Notes under the pieces: generated by a model
Databases searched by the model: none
Told to the model about the DNA's origin: nothing
Seen by the model: only the letters and a program-made list of their open reading frames with translations
Part shown: in pieces, positions 38,012 through 48,412 of the stretch
Position numbering within the stretch: the stretch's first letter is position 1
Layout: each line of letters opens with the position of its first letter
Program-made: the position numbers and the translations under genes
Source: DATMNI01 sp963817515
GTDB taxonomy: Bacteria > Acidobacteriota > Terriglobia > Bryobacterales > Bryobacteraceae
Reading direction: 5' to 3'
Assembly: GCA_963817515.1 (NCBI GenBank)
Contig: CAWFPJ010000012.1
Span: forward strand, 62,001-126,000
DNA length: 64,000 nucleotides

Positions 38012-39010
38012 ATGCCTCTCTGGCTTTCGGAACAGGATGTGCGGGCAGCGCTTTCGATGCGCGAACTCATCCAGGCGATGGAATCGGCGCTGATTGCGTT
38101 CTCTTCGGGACGGGTGGTGCAGCCGGTCAGGATGACGCTGGAACTGCGGGAGCGTGCGTTCTTCGCGCTCATGCCGGCGTATGACAAGGAGCACGCGCTT
38201 TTTGGCGCCAAACTGGTAACCGTGATTCCGGAGAACCACGGCGCCCGCGGCGCCACCGGGAGCACCGTCACCGCCTTCCCTTCCCACCAGGCGATCATTT
38301 CACTTTCGGATCCCGCCACCGGCGAACTGCTGGCGCTGATGGACGGGCGGTACATCACCGAAGCGCGCACGGCGGCGGCCTCGGCGGTTTCCGTGCGGCA
38401 CCTGGCGCGGAAAGACGCGGTGGTGCTGGCGATCATAGGCTCAGGCGTGCAGGCGCACAGCCACGCGCAGGCTTTGCCGCTGGTGCAGGCGTTCCGCGAG
38501 ATCCGCGCCTGGAGCCCCAGTCCGGCTCATCTGCAACAGTTCGCGGCCAGTGCCAATACCAGTCCGGTAGTGCACGCGGCTGGCAGTGCGGAAGAGGCTG
38601 TGCGCGGCGCCGATGTGGTGGTTCTGGCAACGGCATCGGTCACGCCGGTAATCGAAGATAGTTGGGTCGCGGCGGGAACGCACGTGATCGGCGTGGGGGC
38701 CTGCCGGCCGGATCAACGCGAGATCGATCCGGAACTGGTAGCTCGATCGTATCTGGTGGTGGACTCGCGGGCCGCCGCATTGCAGGAATCGGGAGACGTT
38801 CTGCTGGCCATGCGGGAAGGCCGCTTCGGTGAAGACCACATCGGCGCGGAACTGGGCGAAGTAGCCGGCGGAGTGAAACGCGGACGCATCAAGGCCGAAG
38901 AAATCACGGTGTTCAAGTCCCTGGGGCTGGCAATCGAAGATGTAGTGTCGGCCGGGCTGGTATATCGCAGCGCTCGGAAAACCGGGCGCGGTACACAGAT
39001 TTCGCTGTAA
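38012..39010 (+). CDS. ornithine cyclodeaminase/mu-crystallin family protein
   Basis: A 332-residue Rossmann-fold enzyme of the OCD/mu-crystallin family. The N-terminal dimerisation part (LSEQDVRAALSMRELIQAME) is followed by the substrate Lys region FFALMPAYDKEH and FGAKLVTVIPENHG. The NAD-binding motif AIIGSGVQAHSHAQAL and DVVVLATASVTPV then follow. Members deaminate ornithine to proline, or act as ketimine or imino-acid reductases; the substrate here cannot be fixed by sequence alone. It is cytosolic. The gene is 23 bp ahead of the GlgX gene. Confidence 0.88.
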   Translation: MPLWLSEQDVRAALSMRELIQAMESALIAFSSGRVVQPVRMTLELRERAFFALMPAYDKEHALFGAKLVTVIPENHGARGATGSTVTAFPSHQAIISLSDPATGELLALMDGRYITEARTAAASAVSVRHLARKDAVVLAIIGSGVQAHSHAQALPLVQAFREIRAWSPSPAHLQQFAASANTSPVVHAAGSAEEAVRGADVVVLATASVTPVIEDSWVAAGTHVIGVGACRPDQREIDPELVARSYLVVDSRAAALQESGDVLLAMREGRFGEDHIGAELGEVAGGVKRGRIKAEEITVFKSLGLAIEDVVSAGLVYRSARKTGRGTQISL

Positions 39011-39033
39011 CCGGAAGCTGCTACTTTTAGAGG

Positions 39034-41106
39034 ATGATCGCTTCCACCGCTGCCGGCTCGCCGCATCCGTTGGGCTCCACTCCGGGACCGGATGGCGTCA
39101 ATTTTTCGTTGTTCACGGAGAATGCCACGGGCGTCTTGCTGTTACTGTTTGAAGGCCCGGATTCCCAGCAGCCATATCAGGTGATTCGCCTGGATCCATA
39201 CGTCAACAAGACTTTCCACTTCTGGCATATTTTTGTGGCAGGGCTGCAGGCCGGCGTTCACTACGCGTACCGCGTGGCTGGCCCGTTCAATCCGGCCGCG
39301 GGGCACCGCTTTAACACCAACAAGGTTCTGATTGACCCTTATGCCCGCGGCAACGATGAAAACCTCTGGGACAGATCCACGGCGTCCGGTCCGGAGGATA
39401 ACGTGGCGACATCCATGCGCTCCGTGGTGATCGACTCATCGGGCTACGACTGGGAAGGCGATCAGCCGCTGCATCGCCCCATGCAGGATACGATTATTTA
39501 TGAGATGCACGTGCGTGGATTCACGCGGTCGGCATCCTCCGGCGTGCAGCATCCGGGAACGTTCAACGGCGTCATCGAAAAAATCCCATACCTGAAAGCT
39601 CTGGGCGTGACGGCTGTGGAACTGCTGCCGATCTTCGACTTCGATGAAACCGCCGTGCTCCGCGAGGCCGAGCGGCGCCTGACTAACTATTGGGGGTACA
39701 GCCCCGTGGGCTTTTTCGCGCCGCAATCGTCTTATTGCGTCGACCCGGGCGGCGGGGCCCAACTGCGCGAGTTTCGCGACATGGTGAAGGCCCTCCACCG
39801 GGCCGGCATCGAAGTGATCCTGGACGTGGTTTTCAATCACACCGGTGAAGGCGACCATCTGGGGCCGACCTTCTCGTTCAAGGGGATCGACAACCGGACG
39901 TATTATTTTTTAGCGCCGGAGTCCCTGCAATATTATTTGGATTTCTCGGGCACCGGCAACACCTTCAATTGCAATCACCCGATCGCGCAAAAGTTGATTG
40001 TGGAATGCCTGCGCTACTGGGTGAAGGAGGCTCACGTGGATGGCTTCCGGTTCGACGAGGGCTCCATCCTGTCGCGCGGCGAGGACGGCCGGCCCCTCGA
40101 GCATCCGCCGGTGGTGTGGCAGATCGAACTGGATGACGATCTGGCCGATTCCAAAATGATTGCGGAAGCCTGGGATGCCGCGGGGCTGTATCAGATCGGC
40201 CATTTTCCAGGGGACCGCTGGGCCGAATGGAACGGGCGGTATCGCGACGATATCCGGCGCTTCGTTAAGGGCGATCCAGGATTAGTCGGCTCGGTAGCGT
40301 CACGGCTGGGCGGCAGTTCCGACCTCTACCAGGAACGCGGCCAGTTGCCGACCAACAGCATCAACTTCATAAACTGCCACGATGGCTTTACGCTGAACGA
40401 CCTGGTCTCTTACAACCAGAAGCACAATGAAGCGAACGGCGAGGCCAACCGCGATGGCAGTAATGACAACCTGAGTTGGAACTGCGGCGTTGAAGGGCCG
40501 TCGGCCGACCCGGCGGTGGAGGCGCTTCGCAACCGGCAGGTGCGAAACTTCGCCGCCATTCTGCTGCTGTCGCGCGGCGTGCCGATGCTGGTGGCGGGCG
40601 ATGAGGTGCGGCGCACCCAGGGCGGCAACAATAATGCCTACTGCCAGGACAATGAGACCAGTTGGTTAGACTGGACGCTTGAGAATACCCACGGCGATCT
40701 GCTGCGTTTCTGGAAGGGCATGATCGGCTTTCGCAAGCGGCATGCCGCGGTGCGTCACAAAGAGTTCTATACGGGCGCCGTCAACGAACGCGGATTGGCC
40801 GACGTGACGTGGCACGGAATCCTGCTGAACAGTCCGGGATGGTCAGACACAGAGGCCCGAACGCTGGCCATGACTCTGGCGGGGTTCAATGGCGATCCGG
40901 ATATTCACGTGATGCTGAACATGTACTGGGAGATCCTGGATTTCGAACTGCCGGTGGTGGCGGGCAGGCAATGGTTTCGGACCGTGGACACGGCTCTCAA
41001 TCCGCCGCTCGACATTGCGGACCCGGGACAGGAGCAGGCGATCGCGGGCAGGGTCTACTCGGTGCAGGGCCGGAGCGTGGTGGTGCTGGTGAACCGAACT
41101 GTCTGA
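39034..41106 (+). CDS. glgX: glycogen debranching enzyme, isoamylase/GlgX type
   Basis: The 690-residue GH13 enzyme hydrolyses alpha-1,6 branches of glycogen or limit dextrins. An N-terminal CBM48-like domain (PLGSTPGPDGVNFSLFTENA) precedes the catalytic barrel, with region I VILDVVFNHT and region II DGFRFDEGS carrying the nucleophile Asp341. Region III IAEAWDAAG carries the acid/base Glu378, and region IV FINCHDGFTLNDL the transition-state Asp450. All catalytic residues are present. A glgC lies in the same window at 60 kb, so glycogen metabolism is split between two places. Length matches GlgX/TreX. Confidence 0.92.
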   Translation: MIASTAAGSPHPLGSTPGPDGVNFSLFTENATGVLLLLFEGPDSQQPYQVIRLDPYVNKTFHFWHIFVAGLQAGVHYAYRVAGPFNPAAGHRFNTNKVLIDPYARGNDENLWDRSTASGPEDNVATSMRSVVIDSSGYDWEGDQPLHRPMQDTIIYEMHVRGFTRSASSGVQHPGTFNGVIEKIPYLKALGVTAVELLPIFDFDETAVLREAERRLTNYWGYSPVGFFAPQSSYCVDPGGGAQLREFRDMVKALHRAGIEVILDVVFNHTGEGDHLGPTFSFKGIDNRTYYFLAPESLQYYLDFSGTGNTFNCNHPIAQKLIVECLRYWVKEAHVDGFRFDEGSILSRGEDGRPLEHPPVVWQIELDDDLADSKMIAEAWDAAGLYQIGHFPGDRWAEWNGRYRDDIRRFVKGDPGLVGSVASRLGGSSDLYQERGQLPTNSINFINCHDGFTLNDLVSYNQKHNEANGEANRDGSNDNLSWNCGVEGPSADPAVEALRNRQVRNFAAILLLSRGVPMLVAGDEVRRTQGGNNNAYCQDNETSWLDWTLENTHGDLLRFWKGMIGFRKRHAAVRHKEFYTGAVNERGLADVTWHGILLNSPGWSDTEARTLAMTLAGFNGDPDIHVMLNMYWEILDFELPVVAGRQWFRTVDTALNPPLDIADPGQEQAIAGRVYSVQGRSVVVLVNRTV

Positions 41107-41196
41107 CGCAACGTGGCTAACTGAATGTCTAGAGACTGCCTGTCTGGCGACCTCCTGCTAGAATCTAGAACATCGTTATATTTCTTGAGGTGAAAG

Positions 41197-42144
41197 ATGC
41201 GGGTTAAGAACGGTTTGGTAGCCGCGGGTATTTTAGGACTGGCAATTGCCGTGGTGTCTCATGTCGCGGCACAGGGAACACCGCAGACTACGCCGCCTCC
41301 GGCAGGAGGTGGTCAGACTGCCCCTGCCCAAGGTGGACGTGGAGGTGGAGCGGGCGCGCGGCGGGCTGGAGGGTTCGTCCCCGGACAACAGCGGGCGCCC
41401 GGCGACCCGGTGCAGATCGCGCACGGGAAAACGTTGTACGGCATCAACTGCACCAGCTGTCACGGCGCGGACTTGCGAGGCGGCGACTTGGGCGGACCCA
41501 ACTTGCTGCGATCGCAGGTTGCACTGAGCGACCGGGATGGCGAATTGATTATCCCCATCATTCAGGGCAGCCGTCAGGACGGAGGCATGCCGGCGTTCAA
41601 GTTCACTCCCGAGGACGACAAGGCAATAGCCGCTTATGTTCGCAGCGTTCTCGAGACCATCGGAAGGCAGGGTTTCCCTCCATCGGTCGGCCAGGCAGCT
41701 CCGAGCGTGCTCGTGGGTAATGCCAGCGAGGGGCAGGCATATTTCGCCGCGAAGTGCAGTAGCTGCCATTCCGTCACGGGCGATCTGCAAGGGATCGCCA
41801 CTAAAATTTCGGACCCCAAAGCGCTGCAGAACGCGTGGGTGGCTGGCGGGCGTGGTGGACGCGGCGGACGTGGCGGGGGAGCGCCGGAACCGCCGGGACC
41901 CCGGACCATCACTGTCGCCGTCACTCTGCCGTCGGGAGAAAAGGTAGAGGGCCGGCTGATGGTGATTGATGATTTCCTGGTTACGGTGGGGCTGGCCGAT
42001 GGAACCATGCGAACATTCCGCAGGGACGGAGACGTGCCGAAGGTTGACGTGCACGATCCATTGAAGACCCATAGGGACATGCTGCCGGTGTACACGGACA
42101 AAGCTATGCACGATGTGACTGCATATCTGGTGACGCTGAAATGA
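41197..42144 (+). CDS. exported c-type cytochrome with Gly-rich linkers, partner of PQQ dehydrogenase
   Basis: The 315-residue product has a signal peptide (LVAAGILGLAIAVVSHVAA). A Gly/Arg/Pro-rich linker follows (about 28-65), then a first haem domain with CTSCHGADLRGG, a second CXXCH site in KCSSCHSVTG, and another Gly/Arg run near 220-235. Both haems are of c type, so the protein is periplasmic. The ATG at 41197 follows gagg. Its stop overlaps the start of the PQQ dehydrogenase gene as ATGA, so the two are co-translated, and it is the obvious electron acceptor for that enzyme. The tail after the second linker, rich in beta-strand-like sequence, is of unknown role. Confidence 0.85.
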   Translation: MRVKNGLVAAGILGLAIAVVSHVAAQGTPQTTPPPAGGGQTAPAQGGRGGGAGARRAGGFVPGQQRAPGDPVQIAHGKTLYGINCTSCHGADLRGGDLGGPNLLRSQVALSDRDGELIIPIIQGSRQDGGMPAFKFTPEDDKAIAAYVRSVLETIGRQGFPPSVGQAAPSVLVGNASEGQAYFAAKCSSCHSVTGDLQGIATKISDPKALQNAWVAGGRGGRGGRGGGAPEPPGPRTITVAVTLPSGEKVEGRLMVIDDFLVTVGLADGTMRTFRRDGDVPKVDVHDPLKTHRDMLPVYTDKAMHDVTAYLVTLK

Positions 42145-43871
42145 CAATCGGGAAAATGACGCTCAACAAGGTGTTGCTGGCCGGATCGTTCTGGCTGGCG
42201 CCGGTAATTCTCCCGGTAATTCTACCAGTAGTTCTAGTGGGGCAGGGCAACGGCGTATCTCCGGCCGATCTCCTGAAGCCGCTGAAAGACTCATGGCCGA
42301 GCTACAACGGCGACTACTCCGGCAGGCGCTACAGCGCGCTAACGCAGGTGGATCAATCGACCGTGAAACATCTCACGCTGGCCTGGATGAGCCGGGTGAC
42401 TCCCGGCGCCGGTAATGCGGGCGGCGGTGGAGGGCGCGGCGGCCGCGGCGGCGGTGGAGGCGGCGGGAACATCATTGTCGGGGGTGAGGGCGCCGGTGAC
42501 ATCGCCGGGGGTGGAGGCTCCATCAAGGCCTCCATGCTTCAGGTGGACGGCACTCTCTATTTCACGATGCCAGACAATGCCTGGGCCGTGGATGCGCGCG
42601 ACGGGCGTGAACTGTGGCACTTCTTCTGGAAGACCAGGGGCGGCACGCATATCGGCAATCGCGGTCTCGCCATGTGGAACAACTACCTGTACATGGAGAC
42701 TCCCGACGATTACCTGGTTTCGCTCGAAGCCAAGACCGGCAAGGAGCGCTGGCATAAGGAAATTGCCGATTTGGCGCAGGGGTACTTCTCCACGCCCGCC
42801 CCCATCGTAGTAGGAAATCATGTGCTGGTGGGCACAGGCAACGATATCGATGCGCCAGGCTTCCTGCAGTCGTTCGATCCCGAGACGGGCGAGCTGCAAT
42901 GGAAGCTCTACACGGTGCCGATGAAGCCCGGCGACCCCGGAGCGGACACGTGGAAGAACATCGATGCGGCTCGGCACGGCGGCGCTCAAACCTGGGTCCC
43001 GGGAGCCTACGATCCCGAAACCAGGCTCTACATCTTCGGCACCGGCAATCCGACTCCGGCATATACCACGGGCACGCGCGGCGAGGGCGACAACCTGTTC
43101 GCCTGCGCGCTGGTTGCGGTGCATGTGGACACCGGCAAGATGGCCTGGTATTACTCGACGTCGCCCCACGACATGCACGATTACGATTCGGCGCAAACGC
43201 CGGTCCTGGTCGACGGGATGTTCAACGGCAAGATGAGGAAGCTGGTGTTGACGGCGGCGCGCAACGGATACTATTTCACGCTCGATCGCGTGACCGGTGA
43301 GCACCTGGTGACCAGTAAGTACGGGCTGTTGACGAACTGGGCCAACGGCCTGACCAAACTCGGCGGCCCGCAGCACGATCCCGGAAAAGATGCGACGGTG
43401 GCCGGCTCGCTGGTGTCGCCGAATTCCGATGGCACCATCAATTGGGAGCCGCCGGCTTACTCACCTGATACAGGCCTGCTCTATGTCGCCGAGGGCAACG
43501 CGTTCTCGATATTCTATCTGACCGACGTGGACCCTCGCGGATCGATGGGCCTTGGCGGACACGAGGAAACCGCCGTCGGAGCGGGCGGGCACTTCCTCAC
43601 GGCGATCGACTACAAGACGGGTAAGGTCGCGTGGCGGCGTCCCTTTTATGGCAACGGCGGCGGCGGCGGATTGCTGGCCACGGCTGGAAAGCTGGTTTTT
43701 GCGGCCGATGGCGCGGGCAATCTGGTGGCGTATGGAGCCGACACCGGTAAGCCGCTGTGGAACACGCGCATCGGCGGCGTTACGAATGCGCCGCAAACAT
43801 ATATGCTGGATGGCCGCCAGTACGTGACCGCAGCCACTGGCGATACGGTCTGGTCGTTCGTGCTCTATTGA
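42141..43871 (+). CDS. PQQ-dependent dehydrogenase (beta-propeller)
   Basis: The 576-residue enzyme follows the overlapping ATGA from the cytochrome gene. It has a signal peptide whose core reads PVILPVILPVVL, encoded by three 12-bp units. The mature start has the propeller motif WPSYNGDYSGRRYSALTQVD, and the PQQ-type DNAWAVDARDGRELWHFFWK, TGKERWHKEI and YYSTSPHDMHDYDSAQTPVL segments follow. Enzymes of this kind oxidise alcohols, sugars or aldehydes in the periplasm with electrons passed to cytochrome c. A Gly-rich insert (about 89-127) is unusual. It lacks a fused haem domain, consistent with the separate upstream cytochrome. The substrate is unknown. Confidence 0.88.
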   Translation: MTIGKMTLNKVLLAGSFWLAPVILPVILPVVLVGQGNGVSPADLLKPLKDSWPSYNGDYSGRRYSALTQVDQSTVKHLTLAWMSRVTPGAGNAGGGGGRGGRGGGGGGGNIIVGGEGAGDIAGGGGSIKASMLQVDGTLYFTMPDNAWAVDARDGRELWHFFWKTRGGTHIGNRGLAMWNNYLYMETPDDYLVSLEAKTGKERWHKEIADLAQGYFSTPAPIVVGNHVLVGTGNDIDAPGFLQSFDPETGELQWKLYTVPMKPGDPGADTWKNIDAARHGGAQTWVPGAYDPETRLYIFGTGNPTPAYTTGTRGEGDNLFACALVAVHVDTGKMAWYYSTSPHDMHDYDSAQTPVLVDGMFNGKMRKLVLTAARNGYYFTLDRVTGEHLVTSKYGLLTNWANGLTKLGGPQHDPGKDATVAGSLVSPNSDGTINWEPPAYSPDTGLLYVAEGNAFSIFYLTDVDPRGSMGLGGHEETAVGAGGHFLTAIDYKTGKVAWRRPFYGNGGGGGLLATAGKLVFAADGAGNLVAYGADTGKPLWNTRIGGVTNAPQTYMLDGRQYVTAATGDTVWSFVLY

Positions 43872-43907
43872 GGCGCTTCGGACGATCCATCCGGCCCAAA
43901 AGAGGCG

Positions 43908-44810
43908 TCAGGCCATAGCCAGGATTTTGTCCAAAGCCGCCGAGACGTGTTTCAACTGATCGGCCTGGTTCGGATTGCGGCTGATCTCCGGAGAGATGAA
44001 ACCGTTGTAGCCGATCTTGACGAGGGCGGCCATCACGGCTTTCCAGTTCACGTCGCCTTCGAGCAGGTCGGCGAAGCGGGCCGGTTCGCCGCGGCCGCCC
44101 AGTTTGAAGTCCTTGAAGTGGATGCGCTTGATGCGCTGGCCCAGGGTAACGATCCAATCCTCGGGGTATCCGTACAGCACGACGTTCCCCACATCGAAGT
44201 GAGTTCCCACCCACGGGCTGTGGAATTGGTCAACGAAGGAACGCATCTCGAGCGGGCTCAAAATAAACTTGTTCCACACATTCTCGGGATCCAGCAAAAC
44301 CTTGGCGCGTTCGGCGTCGGGGACCACCTTGGACAGCTCAGCGCTGTAGCGATCCCACGTTTCCTGGGAGCCAAATTCGAGTTTGGCGCCGCTTCCGAGG
44401 CGGACGGCATAGATCAGCAGCGCGCCGCAGTTCAGGTCCGTGGCGATGCTCAGGGATTTGCGGATGGCTTCGACACCGCGGGTGCGCACGGCAGCATCCG
44501 GGGAATTGAGCGGATTCTGATGGAGCGGCTCGGAAACCCACAACGTGGCAATCTTGATGCCGGCCTTCTCAGCGGCGTCAGCCATGCGGCGGGCGTCATC
44601 GTGGCTGATGTCCAGGGGAACATCGGCGCCGACTGAAAGTTCGATAGCGTCGAATCCGGCCGACTTGGCCTGGACGAAGCACTCGGCCCGAGGCATTTCC
44701 CTGGGGAAGATGATGGAGCAGATGCCTTTGACGAAGCGCGGGTTGGATTGTGCGCGGGCGGAAAAAGCTGCAGCGGCCAGGGGAACTGCCAGGGCTTCAC
44801 GACGTGTCAT
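43908..44810 (-). CDS. exported sugar-phosphate-isomerase/epimerase-like TIM barrel
   Basis: The start at 44810 gives a Tat-type signal (MTRREALAVPLAAAAFSARA); the frame continues upstream but without such features. The mature 280 residues have the xylose-isomerase-like barrel pattern: AKSAGFDAIELSVGAD, KIATLWVSEP, AKVLLDPENVW, WVGTHFDVGNVVL, IKRIHFKDFK and YNGFISPEIS. Several Glu/Asp/His residues at strand ends fit metal binding. Members of this exported group often act on sugar or inositol derivatives, and the real substrate is unknown. It is convergent with the PQQ dehydrogenase gene. The sequence is intact. Confidence 0.82.
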   Translation of the reverse strand: MTRREALAVPLAAAAFSARAQSNPRFVKGICSIIFPREMPRAECFVQAKSAGFDAIELSVGADVPLDISHDDARRMADAAEKAGIKIATLWVSEPLHQNPLNSPDAAVRTRGVEAIRKSLSIATDLNCGALLIYAVRLGSGAKLEFGSQETWDRYSAELSKVVPDAERAKVLLDPENVWNKFILSPLEMRSFVDQFHSPWVGTHFDVGNVVLYGYPEDWIVTLGQRIKRIHFKDFKLGGRGEPARFADLLEGDVNWKAVMAALVKIGYNGFISPEISRNPNQADQLKHVSAALDKILAMA

Positions 44811-44874
44811 TGTGGACAGTATGCCAGAACCGGGAGAACCACGCACGACGCTTTGCTCCCTGTCATGATCGCCA

Positions 44875-44912
44875 CAATAAAAATGGCGGCGGGAGTTTGA
44901 TCTCCCGCCGCC
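44875..44912 (-). terminator. intrinsic terminator of the TIGR03437 gene
   Basis: A perfect 11-bp GC stem (44885-44895 with 44902-44912) around a 6-base loop. Reading on the minus strand it is followed by an ATTTTTATT-type U tract. It lies 68 bp beyond the stop of the minus-strand gene at 44980. A second 8-bp stem-loop (aggtccag/ctggacct, 44937-44958) sits between them. Confidence 0.8.
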
Positions 44913-44979
44913 GAGGTTCACTTCAGGTTGTTGGATAGGTCCAGTCTTGGCTGGACCTGGTCTGGATTGATCTGATTAC

Positions 44980-47900
44980 CTAGTTGACGGTTATGTCAAA
45001 GGTGAAGGTGCCGGTAAAGCCGGACACTGTATCCGTTGCGGTGACCGTGACGTTGGTTGGCCCGGCCTTCGGCGTCGTGCTGATGATCTTGACGCTTCCG
45101 CTGGAATCAACCGTCATTCCGGCAGGCGGCGACGAAGAGGTAATCGAGTAAGTGTAGGTTCCCGACCCGCCGGAGGCCGTCACGGTAGTGACGCTGGCGG
45201 TGCCCGAAACCGGTTGGGCAACGGTGAAGGGCGATGTCCCCAAGGCCGTTACGAAGAGCCCGCCGTTGACGACGAGGGTGAAGGAAACAGTACCGGTGAC
45301 AGGAATCGCTGCCGAGTCGGTCACAGTAACCGTGATGGGATACGAGCCGACCGTATATAAGGCCGGAGTCCCCGCAATCGAGCCATCGGACGAACCGAGC
45401 GTCAGGCCGGAGGGCAGCAGACCGGCGGTGAGCATGTAAGTGTAGGTGCTGGCGCCTTCAGTTGCCAATACCGCATTGCCTGTTGCAGTCCACGCGGTGC
45501 CAACCTTTCCGGTCAGAGCAGTCGGGGCCACAACCTTAAGCCGCGGCGCCACCCAAACCGTAACACCAGTTTGACTGGGCCTGCTGTTGGAAGTAACTAC
45601 TACCGGCAGTTGCACCGGGGCTGTAATGCTGGTGATAGTGGAGCCGTTGGGCAGAGTGTAAGCAATAGCGGTACCCGGAAGCTGCACGTTTACCTGATAC
45701 AGGCCGGCGATGGAATCGGCCACCCATCCGGCATACTTCACCGGGGCGGCTACTCCGCCGATAGTGACTGACGGGACAAGCAGCGGGTTAGTGCTCTTGA
45801 TGCACGGAGCGATCTTGCCGCTGGGGAGCAGAGACCTCAAGATCACGTCGCCATCGAGTGTGGTTAAGCTGCTGGAGGTCGCCGAGTTGAGCGTGCTCAG
45901 GTACGTCGCGGGATCGATACAGGCCAGTTCGTACCCTGTTCCGGTCGCGTCGCTGTCAGGTATGCCGAGACCCGTCATGTAGATGGCGATGATGTCCGAA
46001 TCGGCGGCGGTGGATCGTGCGGCGGCGGGATTGCCGCTGCTGATTACCGCAAAGTTGGGATCGAGGATGGCGCCGTCTCCCTGGCCATCCGAGCCGACGG
46101 TAAAGACGCCCGGGTTGGTGGTTGCAACGTTCACGACGGTCGGCGTCAGGACGTTGCTTTTCGTGCCGAAGCTCACCACGATATCGACCATTGAGCCGCC
46201 AGTCGTGGGAACTGCTTGGGGAACCAGGAAGTTGATCTGGCTATTGGTAGCGAACAGTACCGGGGCAAACGCGATCAGCGTCGTCGTCCCGTGCACGTAG
46301 AACCCAACCTTCAACCCGACTGTGGGGCTGTTGGAATCCGGAACCAGCATGGTCGGATAGCGGAGTGTGATGGCATCGGGTGAACCGTACAACACCTGGC
46401 TGCTGCTGCAGCTGGAGCAGAAGTTGAACCCGAAAATGCTGAGCATGTCGTAGGGGGCCACGGTCTGGTTCGTGCCGGGCGACACCTGGACGTAAGCCGA
46501 AGCGCTGGTGACCACCTGGACCGTCGGATTGGAGCCGATGCTGAATGTCTGGGTTGCGCCCGTGCCGACAGGGCAGGTGACGCCGACCGGGTTACAGACC
46601 GCAAGCGTCACGGGGCCGCCCAAGGCAAAAGGCAGAGCCGTATCCGAGGCCGCGGGCACCGTGATGGTCAACGCAATGTTCGAAGCGTTGATCACGTTGG
46701 CGGAAAGGCTGGCATGAGGGACAAAAGCGTTGCCGGCCCAGATTCCGACCCTGGTCTTCTGGTTGGGATCCGTGCTGGGGATGAAGCCGGTACCGGTCAG
46801 GAATATGGTCTGGGTTGTGCCCGGAGTGCCAGTCGGCAGGGCCGCCGGCGTGATAGCGGTCAACGTGGCCCCTGGAGACAGAACCGTAATGTTGAAGGTG
46901 ACCACCGTGGTCGAGCTCGGGCTGCCCCAAGTGATAGATACGGTGCCGGTGAGTGTGGAGCCCGCCTGTGCCGCAGCGAAGACATCCGCCGGGAAGTTCA
47001 CGGGAATCGTGGTTGCACCTATTGCCAGGAAGTTCTTCAAGGAAGGATCGATGACCGGCGACAGGGGGCCGCCCGTGATGATGGAATACGGGATGGCCGA
47101 ACCGCTGGACACCACAGTGACGTTGTACGTCGGTACGGTCTGCCCAACTGTCCAGGAGTAGTTCCGTGTCTGCCCTTCGGAGACCGTCAGCCGCGCGGCC
47201 GGGTTATTCACCTGCAACGTCACGGCGAGCAGTTTGTCGTCCTGGCCTGACACTTTCAGGTGGACCATACCGCTGTATGAGCCTGGGGCCAGCGCGTCGG
47301 CAACGCTCGTCGAACTGAAGCGGAGGCTCTTGGGATTGATGGCGGACGCGTTGCCTGAAATGGAGTCAACCGTAAGCCAGATCGGCAGACTGCTGGTATC
47401 CACAGAAAAGAACGGTGCGCCGGAGGTTGCGCCCACGGAGACATCCTTGAAGCCGGGTGTGCCGGAGCCCTTAGCATAGGTGAGGGCGGCGGTGATGGTA
47501 TTCAGCGTCAGAGTGGACGGAGAGACAATCTTGAGCGTGACCGGCACCACTTTGTCCGTCATGGCCGTGCTGCTGGCGTGCACCAGGTGAATCGAAGTGG
47601 TGTTGCTGCTTCCGTTGACAAAACTGCCGCAGAGGGCCGTTGCCTGAACGGTAAACGCAGCCGGTGTTGAGCCGCTTCCCGCCCCGCCTAGCGTGATCCA
47701 CGGTTGCGGCTTGTTGCTGCGTGGCGGTGTCCACCGTGTAAGCTACGCCCGGCGTCGCCGACGTCACTGAAACGGTCTGCGCGGCTCCCAGGGTGTACGA
47801 ACCGGGGCCGTTGTAAACACACGTCACCACAACCGGACTCGGTGAGACCGTGAGGTTGGACGCGGGGTTAAGCGTGTTGCTAATGGTGAGGGAAGCATCG

Positions 47901-48322
47901 TCCACTGCCGAGGCTTTGAACTTGAACGTAATCGGCGTGGCCGAAGTGGTGAATGCGGCGCAGACCGAAGCCGCGCTGAAGGTGTAGTTGATACCCGCGA
48001 CAGAGTTTGCGTTCGCAACGCTGAAGCTCGTGATACCCGGAGGCGTGATGCTGACTCCCGTGGGGGCCGCATTCAACGTGACAGGTATGGTCGCAGTCCC
48101 AATCGGCGCGGCTACCGGTTTGACGTTAACCGTTACGGCGGCGCCGGCACCGGTGATGGTATTGCAATTCAGCGCAATACTGGCGGGTGTCACAGTCAAT
48201 ATTGCTGCGTGCATGGTGCCCGTGGAGATAGCCAACGCGAGCAGTGAAAACAGGGTCGTCTGGTGATTTCTTAATATTGGTCGTTTCAAGAGGTTCTTCC
48301 TTTTAGGTTTCGCAACGGGCAT
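44980..48322 (-). pseudogene. TIGR03437-type secreted repeat protein, frameshifted
   Basis: The N-terminal piece (start 48322, signal region LFSLLALAISTGTMHAA) is a set of Ig-like beta-domains read to YTVDTATQ. One extra base near 47716 then shifts the frame; without it the reading continues as NKPQPWITLGGAG and on to 44980, 1113 residues. The central part has TIGR03437-type features: VQVSPGTNQTVAPYDMLSIF, FATNSQINFLVPQAV, IYMTGLGIPDSD and KYAGWVADSIAGLYQVNVQL. Ig-like putative-adhesin repeats then close the protein with ITVN. It is presumed to be exported and to act at the cell surface. The paralogue at 48413-51560 shares the layout. Confidence 0.75.
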
Positions 48323-48412
48323 CTTGCCGCGGGCGGCCGTCTCACTAGTCGCTTAAACCACTTATCGGCCGTGGGGGTCCCAGAGATTGAGGTATTTCAC
48401 CTTAGAAATCGT

